Assembly (NCBI GenBank): GCA_902175065.1
Contig: CABIIJ010000037.1
Coordinates: 1-64,000, forward strand
Length of the DNA: 64,000 bases
Direction of reading: 5' to 3'
DNA from: an uncultured Comamonas sp.
GTDB taxonomy: Bacteria > Pseudomonadota > Gammaproteobacteria > Burkholderiales > Burkholderiaceae_C
Shown here: in pieces, positions 43,340-52,318 of the stretch
How positions within the stretch are numbered: the stretch's first letter is position 1
Layout of the letters: every line of letters starts with the position of its first letter
Notes under the pieces: generated by a model
The model's database searches: none
The model's input: the letters and a program-made list of their open reading frames with translations, nothing else
What the model was told of the DNA's origin: nothing
Made by a program: the position numbers and the translations under genes

Positions 43340-43350
43340 AAAAGGAATTG

Positions 43351-43430
43351 ATAGCTTTTTTCCGCTCTGTTTAATTGAATTTCAAATAGAAAAATGTCTG
43401 AAATTAAATTAAACAGAGCGGGAAAAGCTC
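43351..43430 (+). repeat. Dispersed palindromic element, copy 4 (long hairpin)
   Basis: AGCTTTTTTCCGCTCTGTTT (from 43353) continues ...AATTGAATTTCA and faces TGAAATTAAATTAAACAGAG and CGGGAAAAGCT (to 43429). The arms are about 31 bases long with one indel and two mismatches around a 14-base AT-rich loop. The best palindrome of the family; located between the fused sigma gene and its receptor, where it could terminate, protect or insulate. Confidence 0.85.
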
Positions 43431-43535
43431 ATGTATTCATAGCTCGCAAACTTTTTTTCAGGGTTGGGCAGCAGGCAGACGTCCAGACAGTGATCCCGAT
43501 GGATTGACCTCATCACTGACGCAAAGGACGACCTC

Positions 43536-45923
43536 ATGCTTCCGCTCTTTTCCCGCTTCCGTCGCACGCCGCTGGCCCAGGCCGCGCTGTGCCTGGGTCT
43601 GGCCCTGCCGCTGCCGGCCGCCCTGGCCCAGGCAGGCGGCCCGGCACCGACGGCACGTTTCGACATTGCCGCACAGCCGCTGGCCGGTGCGCTGGATCAG
43701 TTTGCCCGCCAGGCCGGGCTGCAGTTGGTGTTCCAGCCCGGTCTGGCCGCGCAGCGCCAGGCACCCGCCGTGCATGGCGAGCTGCCGCTGCGCCAGGCGC
43801 TGGACGTGCTGCTGGAGGGCAGCGGCCTGTACGGCCAGATGCGGGATGGCACGCTGACCGTGCAGCAGTCCGCGTCTGGCGAGGCAATGTTGGGCGAGGT
43901 CAGGGTGGTGTCGAACCAGCTTGGTGAAATCACCGAGGGCACGGGCAGCTACACGCCCGGCACCATCGCCACTGCCACGCGGCTGGTGCTCACGCCGCGC
44001 GAGACGCCGCAGTCGATCAGCGTGGTCACGCGCCAGGAGATGGACGACTTCAATCTCACCTCGATCGACCGCGTGATGGAACACACGCCGGGCGTGAGTA
44101 TCGTCACCTATGACAGCGAGCGCACCCAGTACTACGCACGCGGCTTTGCGATCCAGAACTTCCAGTACGACGGCATTCCGATGCTGCGTGACTCGGCCTA
44201 TTCGGCCGGGCACACCCTGACCGACATGGCGATCTACGACCGTGTGGAGGTGCTCAAGGGCGCCACCGGCCTGTTGACGGGCAGCGGCGATCCGGGTGCG
44301 ACGATCAACCTGATCCGCAAGAAACCCACGCGAGAATTCCAGGGCAGCGCCTCGCTGGGCATCGGTTCGTGGCAGAACTACCGCACCCAACTGGATTTCA
44401 GCGGCGCTCTCAACGAAAGCGGCAGCGTGCGCGGCCGGGCCGTGGTTGCCTATCAGGACAGGCAATCGCACCTGGACCACTACCAGCGCAAGACCGGTGT
44501 GCTCTACGGCATTGTCGAAGCCGACCTGACGCCCGCCACGCTGCTGACCGTGGGCGCCGACTGGCAGGACAACGACCCCAAGGGCAGCACCTGGGGCGGC
44601 ATTCCGATCTACGACGCCAACGGCAACTTCAACACCATGCCACGCTCGTTCAACAACGGCGCACGCTGGAGCGGCTGGAACCAGTATTCGCGCACCGTGT
44701 TCGCCACGCTGGAACATGCCTTCGACAACGAATGGGTGGCCAAGCTGCAGTTGAACCACCAGATCAACGGCTACGATGCGAAGCTGTCGGCTGCCGCCAG
44801 CGGCAACCCCGATCCGGTCACCGGCGCCGGCGTGCGCCTCTGGGGCCCGACCTGGTACGACGGCAAGACCACCAGCGACGCCATGGACGTCTACGCCAGC
44901 GGGCCGTTCACGCTGCTCGGACGCAGGCACGAGCTCGTGCTGGGCGGCAGCATCTCCAAGCGGCAGTGGGAAAGCGATACCTTGCGGCAGCCTGGCTATG
45001 ACCAGAACGTGGCCGACTACTACGCCTGGAACGGCGATATTCCCTACCCGACTTGGCAGCATTCCGGCCATTACGGCGAGACCACCCGCGAAAGCGGCCT
45101 GTACGCCGCCGCCCGCCTGAACCTCCATGACAACCTGAAGTTGATCGCCGGCAGCCGCGTGCTCAACTACGAGGACGACGAGTTCAAGAAAACCGGTGTC
45201 GCCGTTCCCTACCTGGGCGTGGTGGTCGACCTGAACCCGCAGCTCTCGGCCTATGCTAGCTACACCACGATCTACAAGCCCCAGTCGGCGCAGACCGTCG
45301 AAGGCAGGACTCTCGACCCGCTGGAGGGCCAGAACAAGGAGATCGGCCTCAAGGGCGCCTTCCTGGGCGGCCGCCTGAACACCAGCATCGCCTACTTCCA
45401 GCTCGACCAGGACAACTACCCGGAATACACCAGCGAGCAGACCCCCACCGGCGGCACCGCTGCCCGCGCCATCCAGGGCGTCAAGACCAAGGGCTACGAG
45501 CTGGAACTGTCCGGGCAACTGACTCCGCAATGGCAGGTGCACGCCGGCTTCAGCCACAAGATCTCCCGCCAGCAGGGCGTGAAGGTGGCCACGCTGACAC
45601 CGGAGAACGTCTTCACGCTCTACGCCAGCTACAAACCCGCTGCGCTGCCGGGCCTGACGCTGGGCGGCGGCGCACGCTGGCAGGACAAGACCTGGGGCGC
45701 GGTCACCGACCTGGTGAACCCGGGTTCGGAAGTCGATGCCGTGTCCAAGGCCTACTGGCTGTTCGACGCCTCGGCCCGCTACCAGTTCAACAAGCACCTG
45801 TCGGCCACGCTGACGGTCAACAACCTGCTGGACAAGAAGTACTACACCATCTTCAACTGGTACAGCACCTACACCTGGGGCGAGCCGCGCAGTGTGAACG
45901 TCAGCCTGACCTACAAGTTCTGA
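43536..45923 (+). CDS. TonB-dependent siderophore receptor 3 with STN signalling domain
   Basis: A 795-aa outer-membrane receptor. Signal peptide about 1-33 (ending ALAQA), STN domain about 42-105 (FDIAAQPLAGALDQFARQAG), plug about 145-265 (TPRETPQSISVVTRQEMDDF, YDRVEVLKGATGLLTGSGDP), barrel ending VSLTYKF with a terminal Phe. It has the full signalling architecture and should activate the fused sigma/anti-sigma protein just upstream. Start at 43536 after AAGGA. Ligand unknown: a ferric hydroxamate or mixed siderophore of the FpvA/FiuA/FoxA group is likely. Confidence 0.92.
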   Translation: MLPLFSRFRRTPLAQAALCLGLALPLPAALAQAGGPAPTARFDIAAQPLAGALDQFARQAGLQLVFQPGLAAQRQAPAVHGELPLRQALDVLLEGSGLYGQMRDGTLTVQQSASGEAMLGEVRVVSNQLGEITEGTGSYTPGTIATATRLVLTPRETPQSISVVTRQEMDDFNLTSIDRVMEHTPGVSIVTYDSERTQYYARGFAIQNFQYDGIPMLRDSAYSAGHTLTDMAIYDRVEVLKGATGLLTGSGDPGATINLIRKKPTREFQGSASLGIGSWQNYRTQLDFSGALNESGSVRGRAVVAYQDRQSHLDHYQRKTGVLYGIVEADLTPATLLTVGADWQDNDPKGSTWGGIPIYDANGNFNTMPRSFNNGARWSGWNQYSRTVFATLEHAFDNEWVAKLQLNHQINGYDAKLSAAASGNPDPVTGAGVRLWGPTWYDGKTTSDAMDVYASGPFTLLGRRHELVLGGSISKRQWESDTLRQPGYDQNVADYYAWNGDIPYPTWQHSGHYGETTRESGLYAAARLNLHDNLKLIAGSRVLNYEDDEFKKTGVAVPYLGVVVDLNPQLSAYASYTTIYKPQSAQTVEGRTLDPLEGQNKEIGLKGAFLGGRLNTSIAYFQLDQDNYPEYTSEQTPTGGTAARAIQGVKTKGYELELSGQLTPQWQVHAGFSHKISRQQGVKVATLTPENVFTLYASYKPAALPGLTLGGGARWQDKTWGAVTDLVNPGSEVDAVSKAYWLFDASARYQFNKHLSATLTVNNLLDKKYYTIFNWYSTYTWGEPRSVNVSLTYKF

Positions 45924-46050
45924 GCGCTTGCTGCCGATGGCGGAAAAAAAAGTGGCCCTTTTTTCGTTTTCGTTTGTCATAGAGGGGAGAGGGCCGTTTT
46001 TTGCGGCCTTTCGCCCCATGTCTTCCTGACCGTCCTTCCCCCCCTGTCCT

Positions 46051-46353
46051 ATGTCCAGTACCCCAGCCGCCCGCTCCGGGCCTTCCCTGTTGTCCCGCGT
46101 GCTGGCTGCCCTGCTGGGCGGCTATGCCTTCACCTGGGGCTTTATTGCCCTGGGTACGGCGGGCCTGTTCGCCCTGGGGCTGGAGTTTCACGATGCCGAG
46201 CACCTGAGCGCCATGCTCGGCGTGCTCTTGTATTTGGCAGTGTTCCTGTGGGCCATTGCCGCCGGCAGCTTGCGCCGGGTGTGGGCCGTGCTGGCGGGCG
46301 GCGGGGCGCTGATGGCCCTGGTCGCCTCGCTGGTGCAGTGGGGGCTGGTGTGA
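46051..46353 (+). CDS. DUF3649 family membrane protein (iron-uptake associated)
   Basis: A 100-aa protein with three hydrophobic helices (VLAALLGGYAFTWGFIALGT, AMLGVLLYLAVFLWAIAAGS, VWAVLAGGGALMALVASLVQ). It matches the DUF3649 type that accompanies PepSY and DUF3325 genes near siderophore receptors. No catalytic motif is visible; probably an accessory to the PepSY membrane protein downstream. Confidence 0.75.
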   Translation: MSSTPAARSGPSLLSRVLAALLGGYAFTWGFIALGTAGLFALGLEFHDAEHLSAMLGVLLYLAVFLWAIAAGSLRRVWAVLAGGGALMALVASLVQWGLV

Positions 46354-46397
46354 CGCGGCTGACCTGGCTTCAGAATCCTTGATGGAGAAAAAAACGG

Positions 46398-48089
46398 ATG
46401 TTCCCCTCCTTCCGCCACGCGATGACGTGGCTGCATACCTGGTTCGGCCTGACCCTGGGCTTCGTGCTCATGGCGGCGTTCTTCTTCGGGGCGCTATCGG
46501 TGTTCGACCGCGAGATCGACCGCTGGGCGATTCCCGAGTCGCGCTTTGCGCCGCAGCCCATGCCGTCGTTCGACCGGTTGCTGCGCCCGGTGTTCGAGGA
46601 CATGCAGCCGAGCCAGCAGAGCCTGGATTTCATGCGCGACAAGGTCAATGGCCCGCTGCCTGAGCGCTTCGACACCGTGCGCCGCTGGGGTGCCTACACC
46701 ACGCACCGCGACCCGGTGCTGGGCCTGTTCGCGGGCTACGAGGTGCCCAACGCCAAGGATCCGGAGCAGGGCGCCTGGGGCAACCGCACCATCGACCCGC
46801 GCAGCGGTGCCGCGCTGCCGGATGACCGGCTGAAGATCGGCAGCCAGTTCTTCTACCCGCTGCACTACAGCCTGAACCTGCATTGGGCAAACCTGGGCAC
46901 CTGGATCGTGGGCCTGGCCGGGCTGGTGATGCTGGCGGCGCTGGTCAGCGGCGTGGTCATGCACCGCAAGATCTTCCGCGAGTTCTTCACCTTCCGCCCG
47001 AAGAAGGCCACGCAGCGCAGCACGCTCGACCTGCACAACATGACCGGCGTGCTGGCGCTGCCGTTTCACTTCTTCTTCGCCTTTACCGGGGTGGTGATTT
47101 TTGCGGGTATCTACTTCCCGGTGTCGCATACCCAGCTGGAGCCGCTGCACGAACTGCACGAGCAGATGGAGGCGCAGGAAACCGGCCTGCCGCACGACCG
47201 TGCGGGCGTGGCCGCGCCGCTGGCCTCGGTGGACGCCATGATGGCCGAGGCGCAGCGCCGCTGGGCCGCCAGGGACATGGCGGGCGAGGTGGGCTTCCTC
47301 GCCGTGCAGCATGTGGGCGATGCCAACGGCTACGTCAGCATCTACCGCGCCGGCACCGACCGCATCGCGCTGGTGGGCGACGGCATCCACTTCAAGGCCA
47401 GCACCGGCGAGGTGCTGCGCGAAGACCCACCGCCCACCGTGGTGGACAGCGTCAACACCTTCCTGACCGGCCTGCACCTGCAGCACTTCCGCCACTGGCT
47501 GCTGCGCTGGCTGTACGTGCTGGGCGGGCTGATGGGCTGCGTGTGCATCGCCACGGGCTTTGTCTTCTTCGTCGAAAAGCGCAAGAAGCAGCACGCCAGG
47601 CAGGGCAGCCAGGGGGCGCGGGTGGTGGATGCGCTGGCGGTGACGACTGTCACCGGCATGGTGCTGGCCACGCTGGCCATCCTCGTCGCCAACCGGCTCT
47701 TGCCGGAAACCTTGCCTGCCAGCTGGCCGCCGGCCTTGCAGCATCGGGGCGACGTGGAGCAGTGGCTGTTCTGGGCCGCCTGGGCGCTGGCCATGGCGCA
47801 CGCCTTTTGGCGCAGCGCCCCGGTGGCCCAGGGGGGACGCAATCCGGCCTGGCGCGAGCAGTGCGGTGCCATTGCCGTGCTGGCGGTGCTGGCCGTGGGC
47901 CTGAACTGGCTGACCACGGGCGATCATTTGCTCAGGACGGTGTTCACCGCGCCCTATTCGCCCTATTGGCCGGTGGCGGGGGTCGACCTGGCCCTGTTGG
48001 CCACCGCAGCCGCTGCTGCATGGGCCGCGCGGCGGCTGGGGCAGCGCACCGCCGCCCCGGTGCGGAGCGTGGAGGTGGCCCATGCGTGA
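46398..48089 (+). CDS. PepSY-associated transmembrane protein (putative ferric-siderophore reductase)
   Basis: A 563-aa inner-membrane protein. It opens with WLHTWFGLTLGFVLMAAFFF, has the PepSY_TM helices with conserved histidines (FYPLHYSLNLHW, LDLHNMTGVLALPFHFFFAF) and several C-terminal helices. Proteins of this type near TonB receptors are thought to bind haem b and reduce ferric siderophores in the periplasm; that function is inferred from family and context. The stop overlaps the next start by eight bases. Confidence 0.82.
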   Translation: MFPSFRHAMTWLHTWFGLTLGFVLMAAFFFGALSVFDREIDRWAIPESRFAPQPMPSFDRLLRPVFEDMQPSQQSLDFMRDKVNGPLPERFDTVRRWGAYTTHRDPVLGLFAGYEVPNAKDPEQGAWGNRTIDPRSGAALPDDRLKIGSQFFYPLHYSLNLHWANLGTWIVGLAGLVMLAALVSGVVMHRKIFREFFTFRPKKATQRSTLDLHNMTGVLALPFHFFFAFTGVVIFAGIYFPVSHTQLEPLHELHEQMEAQETGLPHDRAGVAAPLASVDAMMAEAQRRWAARDMAGEVGFLAVQHVGDANGYVSIYRAGTDRIALVGDGIHFKASTGEVLREDPPPTVVDSVNTFLTGLHLQHFRHWLLRWLYVLGGLMGCVCIATGFVFFVEKRKKQHARQGSQGARVVDALAVTTVTGMVLATLAILVANRLLPETLPASWPPALQHRGDVEQWLFWAAWALAMAHAFWRSAPVAQGGRNPAWREQCGAIAVLAVLAVGLNWLTTGDHLLRTVFTAPYSPYWPVAGVDLALLATAAAAAWAARRLGQRTAAPVRSVEVAHA

Positions 48090-48393
48090 TGCGGTATTGC
48101 TGACGGCGGCGCTGCTGGCCTGTACGGCAGGCATGGGCTGGCTGGCGCTGGCCATGGAAGAACATTGGTCAACGGTGCGGGGTGCTGCCCCCAGCCGTGC
48201 CCAGGCGCTGCGCCTGCGGGTGCTGGGCACGGCGGGCCTGCTGGCCGGGCTGGCGTTGTGCCTGCAGGCCGACCATGCCTCGATGGCCGTGCTGGTGTGG
48301 GTGATGGCGCTGGCCGCTGCTGCCCTGGCCATTGCCCAGGCCCTGACCTGGCGGCCCCGCTGGCTGCGGGTGCTGGCCTGGGTGGCGGGATGA
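48082..48393 (+). CDS. DUF3325 family membrane protein
   Basis: A 103-aa protein with three hydrophobic segments (LLTAALLACTAGMGWLALAM, LGTAGLLAGLALCLQADHAS, VLVWVMALAAAALAIAQAL). It matches DUF3325, which regularly follows PepSY genes in iron-uptake clusters. Translation is coupled to the PepSY gene by overlap. No biochemical function is known to me. Confidence 0.75.
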   Translation: MRDAVLLTAALLACTAGMGWLALAMEEHWSTVRGAAPSRAQALRLRVLGTAGLLAGLALCLQADHASMAVLVWVMALAAAALAIAQALTWRPRWLRVLAWVAG

Positions 48394-48427
48394 GGTGGGC
48401 CGTGACCCCGGACGGGAAGGCCAGCCA

Positions 48428-49597
48428 ATGAAGGGTGGAAAACGCAAGGGCGCGGCGGCAGTGGCCGCTGGCGTCGCCGTGGTCGTGGCGGTTCTGGCCG
48501 GGACGGCGCTGTGGCAGCAGGCCCGGCCCACCGTGGCCTACCAGACCGAGGCCGTGGCCCGCACGGACGTCGAGGCCACGGTCACCGCCATCGGCACGCT
48601 GCAGCCGCTCAGTTACGTGGATGTGGGCGCCCAGGTTTCGGGCCAGATCGTGCGCCTGGCGGTGGCGCCGGGCGACCCGGTGGCCAAGGGGGATTTGCTG
48701 GTCGAGATCGACCCCAGCGTGCAACGCGCGGCGGTGGATGCCGGGCGTGCGTCGCTGGCGGGGCTGCGTGCCCAACTGGCCGAGCAGCAGGCCCAGGCCC
48801 GGCTGGCCGGGCAGCAACTGGCCCGCCAGCAGGCACTGATCCTGCACCGGGCCACGCCCGAGGAAGCCGTGCAGACCGCGCAGGCCAACCATGCCGTGGC
48901 CCTGGCCCGCATGGCCCACCTCAAGGCCCAGATCGACCAGACCCAGGCCACGCTCCAGGCCGACGAGGCCCGCCTGGGCTATACGCGCATCTATGCGCCC
49001 ATGACCGGCACGGTGGTGGCGGTGGAGGCCCGCGCCGGGCAGACGCTGAACGCGGCCTACCAGACGCCCAACGTCCTGCGCATTGCCGACCTGTCGGCCA
49101 TGACGGTCTGGACCGAGGTGTCCGAGGCCGACGTGCGCCGCGTCAGGCCCGGCATGGCGGTCTACTTCACCACGCTGGGCGGTGCGGGCCAGGCCCGGCC
49201 CCGGCGCTGGCACAGCACGGTGCGCCAGGTGCTGCCCGCGCCGGCCGCCAGCCCGGCGGGCGCCGTTCCGGCCACCAAAACGGTGGTCTACACGGTGCTG
49301 TTCGACGTGGACAACGCCGATGAGGAACTCATGCCGCAGATGACCGCCCAGGTGGTGTTCGTCACGGATCGGGCAGCGCAGGCGCTGGCCGTGCCGCTGG
49401 CTGCGGTGCAGGAAGACGGCAGCGCAGGCCCGCAGGTGCGCGTGCTGGATGCGCGGGGCCAGGCCCGGCCCCACCGGGTGGCGCTGGGCGTGCGCAGCCG
49501 CCACCAGGTGCAGGTGCTGGACGGCCTGGCCGAGGGCGAGCGCGTGGTGGTCGGGGAGACCGCCCAGGCGGGCGGCCTGCGGTGGCTGCAATGGTGA
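48428..49597 (+). CDS. MacA/PvdR-like periplasmic adaptor of an ABC efflux pump
   Basis: A 389-aa membrane-fusion protein. N-terminal anchor helix (about 8-28), biotinyl-lipoyl halves (VGAQVSGQIVRLAVAPGDPV, KGDLLVEIDPS), a long alpha-helical hairpin rich in Ala/Gln (about 95-185), and TRIYAPMTGTVVAVEARAGQ. It pairs with the MacB-type ABC protein that overlaps its end. In this iron island a siderophore-export or recycling role like PvdRT is plausible but unproven. The start at 48428 (MKGGKRKG) is preferred to 48395. Confidence 0.87.
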   Translation: MKGGKRKGAAAVAAGVAVVVAVLAGTALWQQARPTVAYQTEAVARTDVEATVTAIGTLQPLSYVDVGAQVSGQIVRLAVAPGDPVAKGDLLVEIDPSVQRAAVDAGRASLAGLRAQLAEQQAQARLAGQQLARQQALILHRATPEEAVQTAQANHAVALARMAHLKAQIDQTQATLQADEARLGYTRIYAPMTGTVVAVEARAGQTLNAAYQTPNVLRIADLSAMTVWTEVSEADVRRVRPGMAVYFTTLGGAGQARPRRWHSTVRQVLPAPAASPAGAVPATKTVVYTVLFDVDNADEELMPQMTAQVVFVTDRAAQALAVPLAAVQEDGSAGPQVRVLDARGQARPHRVALGVRSRHQVQVLDGLAEGERVVVGETAQAGGLRWLQW

Positions 49598-51582
49598 GCG
49601 GGGGCGGGAGCACGCCGCCGCCGGATGCGCTGATTTCCCTGCGCGGCATTCGCAAGCACTACGGCGGCGACAGCGGGCAGCCTGCCGTGACGGTGCTGCA
49701 CGGCATCGACCTGGACATCCGCGCCGGGGAATTCGTGGCGGTGGTCGGCAGCTCTGGCTCGGGCAAGTCCACGCTCATGAACATCCTGGGCTGCTTGGAC
49801 CGGCCCAGCGCGGGCAGCTACCGCTTTCAGGGCCAGGACGTGGCGCAACTGGATGCCGATGCGCTGGCCTGGCTGCGGCGCGAGGCCTTTGGCTTCGTGT
49901 TCCAGGGCTATCACCTGATTGCCAGCGAAAGCGCGAGCGAGAACGTGCAGATGCCTGCCATCTACGCCGGCCTGCCCAGGGACGAGCGCGTGCGCCGCTC
50001 CCGGGCCTTGCTGCAGCGCCTGGGGCTGGGCGAACGCCTGGACAACCGGCCCCACCAGCTTTCGGGCGGGCAGCAGCAGCGCGTCTCCATTGCGCGGGCG
50101 CTGATGAACGGCGGCCACATCATCCTGGCCGACGAACCCACGGGCGCCCTGGATTCGCACAGCGGCGCCGAGGTGATGGCGCTGCTGCGCGAGCTGGCCG
50201 GGGCCGGCCACACCATCATCCTCATCACCCACGACCGGGCCGTGGCGGCCCAGGCGCAGCGGGTGATTGAAATCCGTGACGGGCGCATTCTGGGCGACAG
50301 CGGCGGCCAGGCCGTGCCGCCGGTGGCGGCCCGTTCCCTGCCGGTGCTGGCGCAGGCGCACGCTGCTGGCGGGGCGGCGGCCACGCCCTGGCTGGCGGAG
50401 CTGGCCGAGGCCGCCCGCAGCGCCTGGCGCGGGATGCGCCTGAACCGCGTGCGCACCAGCCTGACGCTGCTGGGCATCGTCATCGGGGTGGTGTCGGTCA
50501 TCGTCATGCTGGCCATCGGCGAAGGGGCGCGGCGCAAGGTGGTCGAGCAGATGGGCACCATGGGCACGGCCATCCTGTATGTCGGCAGCCAGCCGCCCGC
50601 CACCGGCGGGCCTGCCGGGCAGATCACCGAGGAAGACCTGGCGGCACTGCGCGAACTGCCCGAGATCCGGCGCGTCATGCCCGTCATCGGCGACCCCATT
50701 ACCGTGCGCTACGGCAGCGCCGACAAGCAGGTGTACGTGTTTGCTGCCAGCCGGGAGATGCCGCTGGTCCACCACTGGCCGGTGGCGCAGGGCCGCTACT
50801 ACACCGAGGCCGAGGATCGCACCCTGGCGCCGCTGGTGGTGCTGGGCGCCAAGGCGCGGCGCCACTTCTTTCCCGATACGCCCCACCCGCTGGGGCAGCA
50901 GCTCATCATCGGCAGCTCGGCCTTCGAGGTCATCGGCGTGATGAGCGAGCGCGGCGCCGATTCCGGGGCGCAGGACTATGACGACATGGTGTTCATCCCC
51001 TACCAGTCCGGGCGTGCCCGCGTCTACCAGGCGCAGACCCAGCCGGACTATGTGGTCATCGAGGCGGTCGCCTCCGGCGTGGTTCATGCCGCCGAGCAGG
51101 CCCTGCGCCGCACCCTGCTGGCCCGCCACGGCGGGCGCGAGGACTTCGGCATCGGCAACGCCGCCGCCCGCATCCAGGCCGAAGCGGCCACGCGCCAGAG
51201 CATGGCGGTGATGCTGGGCCTGATCGCGGCGGTTTCGCTGGTGGTCGGCGGCATCGGCGTGATGAACGTGATGCTGATGACGGTGCGCGAACGCACGCGC
51301 GAGATCGGCATCCGCATGGCCGTGGGCGCCCGCCAGAGCGACATCCTGCGCCAGTTCCTGACCGAGGCCGGGCTGGTCACCCTGGTCGGCGGCTCGGTCG
51401 GGGTGGCGGCGGGGCTGGCCGTGGGCGCGGTGCTCATCGCCGCAGGCGTGCCGGTGGTGTTCTCGGTGCGGGCCATGCTGGGCGCCTTTGCCTGCGCCGT
51501 GGCCACGGGGCTGGTGTTCGGCTACATGCCGGCCAGGACGGCGGCGCGGCTCGACCCGGTGCGTGCGCTGGCGGGGGAATGA
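49591..51582 (+). CDS. MacB/PvdT-like ABC transporter, ATPase-permease fusion
   Basis: A 663-aa protein with an N-terminal ATPase (Walker A GSSGSGKST, Q-loop FVFQGYHLI, signature LSGGQQQR, Walker B ILADEPTGALD) and the MacB permease: one helix near residue 290 (LTLLGIVIGVVSVIVMLAIG), a large periplasmic domain and three C-terminal helices ending RLDPVRALAGE. It overlaps the adaptor by seven bases. A TolC-type outer-membrane gene, present in PvdRT-OpmQ loci, is not adjacent. Confidence 0.9.
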   Translation: MVSGGGSTPPPDALISLRGIRKHYGGDSGQPAVTVLHGIDLDIRAGEFVAVVGSSGSGKSTLMNILGCLDRPSAGSYRFQGQDVAQLDADALAWLRREAFGFVFQGYHLIASESASENVQMPAIYAGLPRDERVRRSRALLQRLGLGERLDNRPHQLSGGQQQRVSIARALMNGGHIILADEPTGALDSHSGAEVMALLRELAGAGHTIILITHDRAVAAQAQRVIEIRDGRILGDSGGQAVPPVAARSLPVLAQAHAAGGAAATPWLAELAEAARSAWRGMRLNRVRTSLTLLGIVIGVVSVIVMLAIGEGARRKVVEQMGTMGTAILYVGSQPPATGGPAGQITEEDLAALRELPEIRRVMPVIGDPITVRYGSADKQVYVFAASREMPLVHHWPVAQGRYYTEAEDRTLAPLVVLGAKARRHFFPDTPHPLGQQLIIGSSAFEVIGVMSERGADSGAQDYDDMVFIPYQSGRARVYQAQTQPDYVVIEAVASGVVHAAEQALRRTLLARHGGREDFGIGNAAARIQAEAATRQSMAVMLGLIAAVSLVVGGIGVMNVMLMTVRERTREIGIRMAVGARQSDILRQFLTEAGLVTLVGGSVGVAAGLAVGAVLIAAGVPVVFSVRAMLGAFACAVATGLVFGYMPARTAARLDPVRALAGE

Positions 51583-51668
51583 CGCGGGCGCATGTGCCGC
51601 GCTCTGCCCCGGTGCGGTGCGGGCTTTACTGTGATTTTGGCCATGACTTTTACCGTGACAATCACGCC

Positions 51669-52082
51669 ATGCCTGCTGCCACCCTACCTGCCCCCACCAC
51701 CATCATCCTGTTTGCCCACGGTTCGCGCGACCCGCGCTGGGCGCAGACGCTCGACCACCTGCAGATTGCGCTGGAGCAGCAGGCCGCCGCCCAGGGCCGC
51801 GCCTGCGTGGTGCGCCAGGCGTTTCTGGAATTGATGGAACCGCGCCTGCCCCAGGTACTGGCCGAACTGGGCGCACAGGGGGCGGCAGCGGTGGCGGTGC
51901 TGCCGGTGTTCTGGTCGGAAGGCGGGCATGTGCTGCGTGATTTGCCGGCCCTGATCGCCCAGGCGCAGCAGCAGTTCCCCGGCCTGCAGGTGCAGACCTG
52001 GCCGGTGCTGTCGCGCTGGCCGGGGTTGCTCGACTGGCTGGCCGGACAGGCCCTGGCGCAGCTTGTGCCGTCGGAATCATAA
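51669..52082 (+). CDS. cbiX: CbiX/SirB-type sirohydrochlorin chelatase
   Basis: A 137-aa single-domain chelatase with the family motif FAHGSRDPRW, the CbiX-like VAVLPVFWSEGGHVLRDLP and an RQAFLELMEP segment. It inserts Co or Fe into sirohydrochlorin; with a sirohaem-dependent sulfite reductase at 27287 and an iron island around it, iron insertion for sirohaem is as likely as cobalt insertion. The start at 51669 (MPAATLPAPTT) is chosen; the frame is open from 51579. Confidence 0.8.
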   Translation: MPAATLPAPTTIILFAHGSRDPRWAQTLDHLQIALEQQAAAQGRACVVRQAFLELMEPRLPQVLAELGAQGAAAVAVLPVFWSEGGHVLRDLPALIAQAQQQFPGLQVQTWPVLSRWPGLLDWLAGQALAQLVPSES

Positions 52083-52088
52083 AAACAG

Positions 52089-52168
52089 GAGCTTTTTCCG
52101 CTGATATATGAACGATTTCAGATTGTTTTGTATCTGAAATTCAATATATTAAAGCGGTAGAAGCTATC
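52089..52168 (+). repeat. Dispersed palindromic element, copy 5 (upstream of putA)
   Basis: GAGCTTTTTCCGCTGATATA begins the left arm and AAAGCGGTAGAAGCTATC ends the right arm; GATTTCAGA (52114-52122) faces TCTGAAATTC around TTGTTTTGTA. Same family as copies 1-4. First half of the 413-base cbiX-putA gap. Confidence 0.85.
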
Positions 52169-52271
52169 AAAATCAATTATCCAAAGGCGCCTGGATGATT
52201 TTGCAGGGAATCTAGGGTTTTCCCTGTAATTTAAAAGGTGCTACCTCTGCGACATTTCGAGACCTTCTAGG

Positions 52272-52318
52272 GTTGCACCTAGGAACCTGTCCACGCTCTT
52301 TTCATGGCGCCCGTTGCA
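52272..52318 (+). promoter_or_regulatory. Two GTTGCA motifs: candidate PutA operators
   Basis: GTTGCA occurs at 52272-52277 and 52313-52318. In E. coli the ribbon-helix-helix domain of PutA recognises GTTGCA in the put control region. The putA gene here encodes such a domain, so these are candidate autoregulatory sites. The second lies at the inner edge of an inverted-repeat arm. Confidence 0.45.
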
